Origin: JAWVFM01 sp963823245
GTDB lineage: Bacteria > Actinomycetota > Thermoleophilia > Solirubrobacterales > 70-9
Assembly: GCA_963823245.1 (NCBI GenBank)
Contig: CAWGKQ010000008.1
Location: 248,001-312,000, forward strand
Direction: 5' to 3'
Length of the DNA: 64,000 nucleotides
Both the position numbers and the translations under genes were made by a program. Every line of letters begins with the position of its first letter. Position 1 is the stretch's first letter. Below, piece after piece: positions 1 to 7,310 of the stretch. The notes below the pieces were generated by a model. The model did no database searches. It saw only the letters and a program-made list of their open reading frames with translations, and was not told where the DNA came from.

Positions 1-1048
1 CGCGAGGATCGAGGTCACCCCCGGGCCGGGCGGAAAGCCGCACACCGTCACCGAGGTTCTCGATCGGGCGCACAGGATCTTCACGCCCGGCTACTACGGC
101 ACCCAGAAGACGAAGGACTACTCGCCCGATTTCACCGGCGGTGTCAGCCAGGGCATCCTCAAGCAGCAGGCGAGGTCGAAGAAGCCCTTCTTCGTCTGGT
201 GGGCCCCGGCCGCGCCGCATCGCGAGGACGTCGCGACGACGATCCTCGGCCGCCCCGGCGCCGACCCGCGCCCGGCGCCCCGGTACGAGCAGCTGAGCAA
301 GAAGTTCAAGCTCCCCGTGCCGCCGTCGTTCAACTACTCGGACCCCGCCGATTCGGACAGCAAGGTCGCGCAGCTCCCAGCGATGACCGAGGCCCAGATC
401 GACCAGCTGAAGCTCGACTACCAGGGCCGGATCGGCTCGCTGCTCGCGGTCGACGACCACGTGGCCAAGATGGTGAAGATCCTCCGCGAGACGAACCAGC
501 TCGACAACACGATGATCGTGTTCGTCTCCGACAACGGCTGGGTCCAAGGCCAGCACCGCATCCAGGGCGACAAGTTCGTGCCCTACGAGGAGTCGGTGCA
601 CGTGCCGTTCATCATCCGCGGCCCCGGCATTCCGAAGGACAAGACGATCACCAAGCAAGTCTCGAACATCGACTTCGCCTCCACCCTTCTCGACGAGGCG
701 GGCGCCAAGCCGGGGCGCAAGCAGGACGGGCTCTCGCTGCTACCCGTCGCGCGTAACCCGAACAAGACTCCCGACCGCGCGATCGAGCTCGAGGCGACCA
801 GCCCGCTCTTCCTGAGCCCGGGCTTCCCGATGTCCTACGACCAGCCGTACAAGGGCGTGCGCACCAACGACTACAAGTACATCGAGTGGAGCTACGGCGC
901 GAAGGAGCTCTACGACCTGCGCAAGGACCCGTACGAGATGCACAACGTGGTCAACGACCCCGCGTACGCTCAGATCAAGGCCCGCATGGTGGCGGATCTC
1001 GCCAAGCTCAACAAGTGCGCGGGCAAGAGCTGCCAGGTCGCACCCTAG
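1..1048 (+). CDS. Sulfatase, C-terminal part (5' end outside window)
   Basis: The frame is open from base 2 to the stop at 1046-1048 (about 348 residues). It reads as the C-terminal two thirds of an arylsulfatase or N-acetylglucosamine-6-sulfatase type enzyme, which hydrolyses sulfate esters. Visible family marks are FFVWWAPAAPH, the metal-site block VSDNGW followed by GQHR, the YEESVHVPFIIRGPG segment that closes the active-site core, and a C-terminal block on displayed substrate-side strands (KYIEWSYG, ELYDLRKDPYE). The N-terminal C/S-x-P-x-R site that is converted to formylglycine lies outside the window, so activity cannot be judged. No frameshift is seen. A broken CocE-like hydrolase follows on the same strand after about 40 bases. 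Confidence 0.9.
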   Translation, partial: ARIEVTPGPGGKPHTVTEVLDRAHRIFTPGYYGTQKTKDYSPDFTGGVSQGILKQQARSKKPFFVWWAPAAPHREDVATTILGRPGADPRPAPRYEQLSKKFKLPVPPSFNYSDPADSDSKVAQLPAMTEAQIDQLKLDYQGRIGSLLAVDDHVAKMVKILRETNQLDNTMIVFVSDNGWVQGQHRIQGDKFVPYEESVHVPFIIRGPGIPKDKTITKQVSNIDFASTLLDEAGAKPGRKQDGLSLLPVARNPNKTPDRAIELEATSPLFLSPGFPMSYDQPYKGVRTNDYKYIEWSYGAKELYDLRKDPYEMHNVVNDPAYAQIKARMVADLAKLNKCAGKSCQVAP

Positions 1049-1087
1049 GCACCGACTCGCCGCAGGGAGGTGGCGCCTCGCGCGCGG

Positions 1088-2682
1088 ATGCCGGTTACGG
1101 TTCGCCCGATGCCGCGCCGGGGACTTCGTGGAGGCGGCGAGCGGCGCTCGCGACCCTGGCCGCCGCCGCGCTCCCGCTCGGTGCCGCCGCGCCCACGACC
1201 GCCTCGGACCTCAGGGCCGGCGGCAAGCGCTATCCCGGCGCCGTGACGGAGAAGAACGTGCCGATCCAGATGTCCGACGGCGTGACGCTCGAGGCGAACG
1301 TGACCCGCCCGGCCGACTCAAGCGGGAACGCCGCGCCGGGCCACTTCCCGGTGATCATCACCCAGAGATCAACCAGTTCTTCACCGCGGCCCAGCACCCG
1401 AAGGGGCTCAAGGCGATGTTCCCGATCATCCCGGCGGGCGACGTCTACCGCGACGTGTTCGTCCACGGCGGCGAGTTCGACGCCGGGTTCATGCCGCTCT
1501 GGGCCGGCCTCGTCACCGGCCTGGGGCTTCCGCTCGGCCTGCTCCCGACCACCCCAGAGGCGGCGCTCGGAGTGATCGCGGTGCACGGGCCGACCTTCCA
1601 GACCAATGCGATCCTCAACATCCTGAGCGGCGGGAACCTCGCGTACGACGGCCCGTTCTTCCGCAAGCGCTCGCCCGACACCGTCGTCCGCAAGGTCTAC
1701 GTGCCGACATTCATCGTCGGCGGCTGGTGGGACCTCTTCCAGCGCAGCGAGCCCCGCCTCTACAACGCGCTGCGACTGAAGCCCGGCCGCAAGCAGCTCC
1801 TGATGGGGCCCTGGTATCACGTCACGGCGGGCAGCGGGCTGGGTGAGAAGGGCACGCCGCCGAGCCTCCCCAAGCTCGCGCTCGCGTGGTTCGACCGCTG
1901 GATCAAGCACCGGCGTGACGGGATCGAGAACTTCGGGCCTGTGACCCTGAACGAGCTCGGCCGAGGCAAGTGGACCACCCAGCAACGCTATCCCGGCAGG
2001 CTCTCCTACCGGCGCCTCTACCTGGGCGACGGATCAAGCTTGCGCCGGAGGCGGCCCGCGGCGTCGGGCGAGGACACGGTCGTCGCCGACCCGGCCGCGG
2101 GCCAGTGCAACCGGGCGACGGCGCAGTGGACGGCGGGTCTGGTGACGCCGCCCGGAACCTGCGTCGATGACGAGCGCTCCTACGAGAGCACGGGGCTCAC
2201 CTACACGACCGGTCCCCTCAGGCACAGCCGCCACATCGTCGGCCCACTCTCGCTCACGCTGCGAGCCTCGACCACGGCGCGGGACACGTTCTGGGACGCG
2301 ACCCTCGCCGACTCGCCCGACGGCGCCTCGAACCCGGTCACCTCGGGCTGGCTCATGCCCTCGCGCCGCGCGATCGACCGCCGCCCCTCGACCCGAGCGC
2401 CGAACGGCGACCTGATCGCGCCCTACCACCCCTTCACGAAGGAGTCCCTGCTGCCGGTCACCCCGGGCAAGCCGGTGACGCTTCGAATCGAGATCTTCAA
2501 ACACCGACGCCGTCCTCAAGAAGGGGCACCGCCTCCGCATCGCGCTGACGAACGCCGACGTCCCCCACCTCCTGCCGACCCTGCCCGACCAGGCGAACAT
2601 GACCGGCGCCGTCAACACGGTCCACATCGACCCCTCGCACCCGAGCTTCCTGAGCTTCGGACAGAAGCCGAACCGCCGCTGA
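1088..2682 (+). pseudogene. CocE/NonD-type alpha/beta hydrolase, internal deletion plus frameshifts
   Basis: Three frames must be joined to read one protein. The first gives a signal-like hydrophobic stretch (ALATLAAAALPLGAAAP) and the start of the hydrolase domain ending in FPVIITQ near 1362. The second runs from EINQFFTAAQ near 1369 through the body (FPIIPAGDVYRDVF, GGWWDLFQR, LLMGPWYH). The third holds the end (LKKGHRLRIALTNADVPHL) after a shift near 2497. In CocE/X-Pro dipeptidyl-peptidase family proteins roughly 70-80 residues, including the GxSYxG nucleophile motif, lie between the first two blocks. Here they are missing. The start is uncertain: ATGs at 1088 and 1109 lie in another frame. 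A product from this sequence would be inactive. Confidence 0.75.
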
Positions 2683-2788
2683 CGGCGAGAGCTCGCCCAA
2701 GCGGGCGCCACGACGCAGGGCCCGCGCCGGTCCGGTTACACCCATAGGCTGCGCCACACGTCCTGAATTACGAAGAGGGAGTGTGCAG

Positions 2789-3829
<1,041 letters not shown>

Positions 3830-3868
3830 ACGAGCCGAAGCGCCAGACCAGAGCTCGACAGCTGGCAA

Positions 3869-3915
3869 AGCGGCTGAAGGGACTCGAACCCTCGACCTTC
3901 TGCATGGCAAGCAGC
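3869..3915 (-). repeat. Partial tRNA-Gly 3' end, left attachment site (array 1, copy 1)
   Basis: About 45 bases match the acceptor, T-arm and anticodon 3' half of the tRNA-Gly at 18604-18677 and then diverge. Its T-stem pair 50-64 is A-T instead of T-A: both sides changed, so pairing is kept. Copies also lie at 15896 and 18604. Integration into a tRNA 3' end by a tyrosine recombinase explains the set. Confidence 0.85.
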
Positions 3916-4258
3916 GCCAGCGGCGACGACGGCTGACGACACAGGACGACGCATCCCGCTTGTGGACACGGGTTTCGAGGGGTCGAGCGCGCCGGGATCG
4001 CATCGCGCCGAGGATCGCCACCGGGACGTTTGGGCCACAACCGGGCCACGGTCGGAGGCCCCTCAACGCGTAGGGCCGTGCGGTCCAGCGCGACAGGTCG
4101 AGCGTTCGCTGGCTACGTCTTCGGCTTCGGGCGCGCCTTGCGGAGCGCGTCGCTGGCCCGCGGACCCAGGGCGAGACCGTGACCCGCGGCTTGTCGCCAA
4201 CCTTGTGCCATGTCACGCGCAGCCTCACGGGGGAGGTGGCGCTTACCCCGAGCGCTGG
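3916..4258. other. Non-coding left end of element 1, with a paired repeat
   Basis: No convincing gene is seen. At 4028-4050 lies TTTGGGCCACAACCGGGCCA, two imperfect copies of GGGYCAC in direct orientation. Versions of this site sit about 110 bases inside the next element (16057-16078) and between each integrase remnant and its attachment site (15833-15855, 18539-18562). The placement suits arm-type binding sites of an integrase or excisionase; this is inference. Confidence 0.5.
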
Positions 4259-4261
4259 TAC

Positions 4262-4463
4262 CTGACCATCGTCAGCCGGAAGTGCTGCTGCAACGGATGC
4301 GGACGGACGCTTCAGGAGGGCGGAGAGGTCGTCTACCGCCACACGCCGAAGGAGCTGCGCTGCCTCGACTGCGCCAAGCGCGAAGGCGTCCCGCTACCGG
4401 CTCTCGGCGAAGTGGGAGCGGCGCAACAGCAAGCGTGGGAGGCCGGTCGGCCGGACGGCGTGA
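4262..4463 (+). pseudogene. Small CxxC protein, zinc-ribbon-like, frameshifted
   Basis: The frame from about 4262 reads SRKCCCNGCGRTL, then about 20 residues, then LRCLDCAKREG: two CxxC pairs spaced as in a small zinc ribbon. After a shift near 4390 another frame continues as YRLSAKWERRNSKRGRP and ends at TGA 4461-4463. No ATG or GTG is well placed, so the start is not determined. It lies in the left end of a decayed integrative element. Function unknown. Confidence 0.4.
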
Positions 4464-4508
4464 CGATTCGCCGGGACCGACGACGGCCGAAGGGCCGTGA
4501 TCCGCACA

Positions 4509-4602
4509 GCTCGCGGACCAACGCCCCGACCTCGAACTGCGCAACTTGATCGACAGCTTGCACACCGACCTACTCGTGTTGAGGGCCGACGACGATGAGT
4601 GA
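4509..4602 (+). pseudogene. Remnant of the first gene of the element-end pair
   Basis: The last 30 codons (LADQRPDLELRNLIDSLHTD and a short acidic tail) match the C-terminal half of the 57-residue protein at 16487-16660. An in-frame stop lies just upstream, so the N-terminal half is lost. It overlaps the next gene by 8 bases, exactly as its intact paralogue does. Confidence 0.7.
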
Positions 4603-4892
4603 CGCCGACCGCCTTTGAGCCGCTCGACCGGATCGCCGATCGGATTCCCGAGCTTGACCTCGACCAGCACGAGATCGGCTGGACGACGGCTGACGACGGC
4701 CACGAGGCGCTGCTCGTCGACGGCGGCGGGATCGACGGCGGCACCGGCACCTACTTCGCCAACTGCGGCGACGAAGTGCACGCGGTCGGGTCGCTCGCCC
4801 CGCTGGTCGCCGGCGCGATTGGCGTCGTCGTCATCAGGGCGGACGGCAGCCGCGTGCTAGCTCGCGCGGTGCCCGATCCGTTGGCGCAGTAG
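4595..4892 (+). pseudogene. Second gene of the element-end pair, one-base frameshift
   Basis: About 98 residues, paralogous to the intact protein at 16653-16970. The expected start is ATG 4595, inside the end of the preceding gene as in the paralogue. An extra T in the TTT run at 4613-4615 creates a stop (TGA). Removing it restores reading through RIADRIPELDLDQHEIGW, HEALLVDGGGIDGG and VLARAVPDPLAQ. No domain is recognised. The strong similarity to the second copy, in the same place next to a tRNA-Gly attachment repeat, marks it as part of the backbone of this element family and not cargo. Confidence 0.7.
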
Positions 4893-5020
4893 AAGCCGGA
4901 GTTCGGCCGAATCGGGGCGGTCCCGAATCCCAGTGGTCGATCGACCAGTCTGGCGGCTGCCTGGTTCGGGCAAGATGCGGTTATCGTCCAGCGCGACCTC
5001 AGAACCTGAAGGAGTCGTCG

Positions 5021-5236
5021 ATGACTGAACATTCCGACCTTCGCGCAGCCCCGGGTGATCGGTTGATCGTTTCGGGCCACCATCAGGGCGAGTCCGAGCG
5101 TGACGGCGAGGTCATCGAGGTGCACGGTGAAGACGGTGCGCCCCCGTACCTGGTGCGGTGGGGGGATGGAACGAGCACCGTCCTGTATCCAAGCTCGGAC
5201 GTCTCGATTCAGCACTTCCCCAAGAGCAAGTCCTGA
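5021..5236 (+). CDS. DUF1918 domain protein
   Basis: 71 residues from ATG 5021, with AAGGAG about 10 bases upstream. The sequence matches DUF1918: GDRLIVSGHHQGESERDGEV, then VHGEDGAPPYLVRWGDGTST and an SSDVSIQHF ending. Small one-domain proteins of this family are common in Actinobacteria, resemble SH3-like barrels and have no established function. It is cargo of the first tRNA-Gly element. The neighbouring gene is a small membrane protein on the opposite strand. Confidence 0.85.
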   Translation: MTEHSDLRAAPGDRLIVSGHHQGESERDGEVIEVHGEDGAPPYLVRWGDGTSTVLYPSSDVSIQHFPKSKS

Positions 5237-5419
5237 ACTCGACACTTCAGTTGGCGAAAGTGTGGACGGCGAACCGCCGACTCGTTTGGGACCGGCCGCG
5301 CCGTCTCTTCTTATTGAGTCAGCGGCATTTTGCGCTGCGCAGAGTGAGGTGGGGCCGAGGCGGGCGCCGTTTCAACAAAGCGACCCCGAGCCGTGCGAGA
5401 GTGGCGCTCAGGCCCGGCG

Positions 5420-5680
5420 CTAACGGGTGTCGTCGCCGGTGAGGCTTTCCCCCACGGCGATCAGGCCGATTGCGGCGATGATGCCGACGATCGTGCCGAT
5501 GAAGTTGAGTTCGAAGATGCTGCCCGTACCGATCGCGCTAGCAACGATCCCGCCGACGAGTGCGCCGCCGATCCCGAACAGCACGGTCGCCAGGACACCA
5601 ATCCGCTGACGGCCGGGCAGTATCAGGCGAGCGAGGATCCCGATCGCGGTCCCGATCAAGATGAGTTCGAGGATCTGCAT
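5420..5680 (-). CDS. GlsB/YeaQ/YmgE family small membrane protein
   Basis: 86 residues with three hydrophobic segments: ILELILIGTAIGILARLILP, GVLATVLFGIGGALVGGIVA and FIGTIVGIIAAIGLIAVGE. The glycine pattern is that of the transglycosylase-associated (YeaQ/YmgE) family, stress-linked inner-membrane proteins of unknown mechanism. The ATG at 5680 follows a stretch with weak purine content. It lies downstream of the SnoaL-like genes on the same strand, separated by an HNH-like remnant. Cargo of the first element. Confidence 0.88.
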   Translation of the reverse strand: MQILELILIGTAIGILARLILPGRQRIGVLATVLFGIGGALVGGIVASAIGTGSIFELNFIGTIVGIIAAIGLIAVGESLTGDDTR

Positions 5681-5747
5681 ACGACTTTGATTCTATGTTT
5701 GGTTGCGGCCCCGGCCGAAACCTCGTGGCCTTGCATGGGGCGCTAGC

Positions 5748-5872
5748 GCCAACCCCGGTTGCGGCGGGCGCACTACGGCCGCAGATTGGCCATCGAGTCG
5801 TCGCCACCGGCGCCGATCGGGATGATGTGGTCGATATCGGTGGCGGGCCGCCCGCAAATGCCCTTTGGCTTG
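5748..5872 (-). pseudogene. HNH endonuclease C-terminal remnant
   Basis: Reads ICGRPATDIDHIIPIGAGG then DDSMANLRP and, after a one-base shift at a TAG, CARRNRGWR and a stop. The DxDHIIP, GGDD-xx-NL and C-xx-N spacing is that of an HNH nuclease core. Only the C-terminal half is present, fused to the 3' part of the SnoaL-like gene. It looks like a recombination scar. Confidence 0.6.
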
Positions 5873-6126
5873 GACCCCGAGGACCGCGACAACACGATCA
5901 CCAGTCTCGATGAACTCCTCGGGCTCCCAATGCCAGCTTTCCCAACTGTTCTCCCAGTCGGCCTGCCAACGAAACAGTCCTTCCAACCCCCGGTACTCAC
6001 CGGGTCCGGTATGTCGTGGTCGTAGGCCACGATCTCCTGGTCGAAAGCTGCGAGAGCAGATTCCAGATCACCACGACCGAACGCTTCATAGAACCCACGC
6101 TCAATCTCCACGTTCTCCTGCGCCAT
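5872..6126 (-). pseudogene. SnoaL/NTF2-like gene (unit a), 3' end replaced
   Basis: Starts MAQENVEIERGFYEAFGRGD at ATG 6126, three bases after the stop of unit b (TAG-GCG-ATG). After DIPDPVSTG it shifts frame and continues as LEGLFRWQADWENSWESWHW and ETGDRVVAVLGVQAKG, the middle of an NTF2 fold. The normal EALEAAGL ending is missing: an HNH-like sequence takes its place. A complete unit would be about 130 residues. Confidence 0.7.
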
Positions 6127-6129
6127 CGC

Positions 6130-6525
6130 CTACTCCGAACGCCCAGCGGCTTCAAGGGCTTCGTCGCGATCGAGGTAGATCCGTTCGCTTGCGATCTTGC
6201 CGTCGCGGATCTGGAAGAGGGTCGTGAGGTCGCGCACGACCTCGACGCCGCTCTCGCGACCGACACCCCCCGCGCGATGGAAGGCCACCACCACGTCGCC
6301 GACTTCGAAGATGCGCTCGACCTCCCAGTGAACCTGCGCCCAGGTCTCCCGAATCTCCGCAGTCCAGCGCCCGATAGGGTCGTCGCCACCGAAGGTCGTA
6401 CCCAACTCGGTGATCCCGGTTTGGACCACCGCATCCTCGGCGTAGTAGCGGCGGATGGCATCGACGTCCCACTCGTTCCAGGCGTCGAACGAGCGGCGCA
6501 CAACCTCGACGTTCTCCTGCGACAT
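6130..6525 (-). CDS. SnoaL/NTF2-like protein (unit b)
   Basis: 131 residues from ATG 6525 (MSQENVEVVRRSFDAWNEWD) to the constant C-terminus EALEAAGRSE. The fold is the NTF2-like cone (SnoaL_2): an N-terminal helix pair, WHWEVERIFEVGDVVVAFHR and an RDGKIASERIYLDRDEAL last strand. Members of this superfamily are polyketide cyclases, isomerases, or ligand pockets of unknown use; no catalytic residue can be assigned here. The in-frame ATG 27 bases upstream is rejected because the conserved leader (see 6526-6548) ends at 6525. First gene of a two-gene unit with a. Confidence 0.88.
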   Translation of the reverse strand: MSQENVEVVRRSFDAWNEWDVDAIRRYYAEDAVVQTGITELGTTFGGDDPIGRWTAEIRETWAQVHWEVERIFEVGDVVVAFHRAGGVGRESGVEVVRDLTTLFQIRDGKIASERIYLDRDEALEAAGRSE

Positions 6526-6548
6526 CGCCCGCGCAGTATCTCGCGTCG
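6526..6548 (-). promoter_or_regulatory. Conserved start module of unit b (-10 box, leaderless)
   Basis: On the minus strand CGAGATACTGCGCGGGCG lies directly before the ATG. GATACT keeps the A at position 2 and T at position 6 of a -10 hexamer, and its end is 9 bases from the ATG, so transcription would start within about three bases of the start codon. The same module precedes the first gene of every SnoaL-like unit set here. Confidence 0.6.
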
Positions 6549-6717
6549 GCATCTGACGTTTTTGCGCGGCGCAGTCGGAGAGTGAGCCGGGCTCCAGCTC
6601 TAAGAACTACGGCCGCAGCAATCAGCTGGTCGTCGCCCTGCTCGGCGCCCGGGACTGTCGACCCGGGTGCCACACAAGTCAGCGCAAAGCCCGCAACCGC
6701 GCCCGCGATCGCCTCGG

Positions 6718-6768
6718 TTTGAAAGCCTCGTAAGCGCGTCGTAGCACCTCGACGTTCTCCTCCGACAT
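6718..6768 (-). pseudogene. SnoaL-like unit, N-terminal remnant (unit c)
   Basis: Starts MSEENVEVLRRAYEAF with the GATACTGC box upstream (6769-6785), then matches nothing. Only about 16 codons of a unit are kept. Confidence 0.65.
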
Positions 6769-6818
6769 CGGCGTGCAGTATCGCCACCGACAGAAGCTCT
6801 CACGAGTCTCGGCCTGCG

Positions 6819-7310
6819 ATGCTTCAACGAGTGGGGAACCTGCAGAATCGCTTCTTCGATTACACGGGCGAGGTAGAGCGGGAGGCGGGCGCGGAGCTCG
6901 CGTACCTCGCCGACCGGTCTGCCGCCGACTGGGAAGCGATCACCGAACGTGCTGAGACGCGTCTCTTCCATCAGGGTGAGACGATCGTCGCCGCGGGCGA
7001 GCAGGATCAGGCGATGTACCTGCTGGTCGAGGGCCTCGTCGGTGCGGTTCTGCCGGGGGCCGAGCAGCCTTTCAAGGAATTCGACGCACCCACGGTCCTG
7101 GGGGAGATCGCGTTCCTCGACCGAGGCCCGCGGTCGGCCACGCTCGTCGCTCTCACCGACTGTGAGCTGCTGCGCCTGTCGATGCAGGCGTTCGAGGTCC
7201 TCGCCGCGCACCACCCAGATCTCGGTCGGGCGATTCTGCTCGACCTGGGCCGGATTCTCGCCCGTCGCCTGCGCCATTCCACCGACCTGCTGGGACATGG
7301 ACCCGGATGA
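6819..7310 (+). CDS. Cyclic-nucleotide-binding domain protein
   Basis: 163 residues. A CAP/Crp-type cNMP-binding beta-roll spans about residues 50-145 (FHQGETIVAAGEQDQAMYLL, VLGEIAFLDRGPRSATLVA). The GEIAF...PRSATLVA phosphate-binding cassette, with its Glu and Arg, is intact, so cAMP or cGMP binding is plausible. There is no C-terminal helix-turn-helix, so it is not a Crp-type transcription factor. Its stop overlaps the start of the membrane redox protein by four bases (ATGA), which implies translational coupling and joint function. It probably acts as a ligand-sensing subunit; that is inference. The ATG at 6819 starts the clean frame. Cargo of the first tRNA-Gly element. Confidence 0.85.
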   Translation: MLQRVGNLQNRFFDYTGEVEREAGAELAYLADRSAADWEAITERAETRLFHQGETIVAAGEQDQAMYLLVEGLVGAVLPGAEQPFKEFDAPTVLGEIAFLDRGPRSATLVALTDCELLRLSMQAFEVLAAHHPDLGRAILLDLGRILARRLRHSTDLLGHGPG

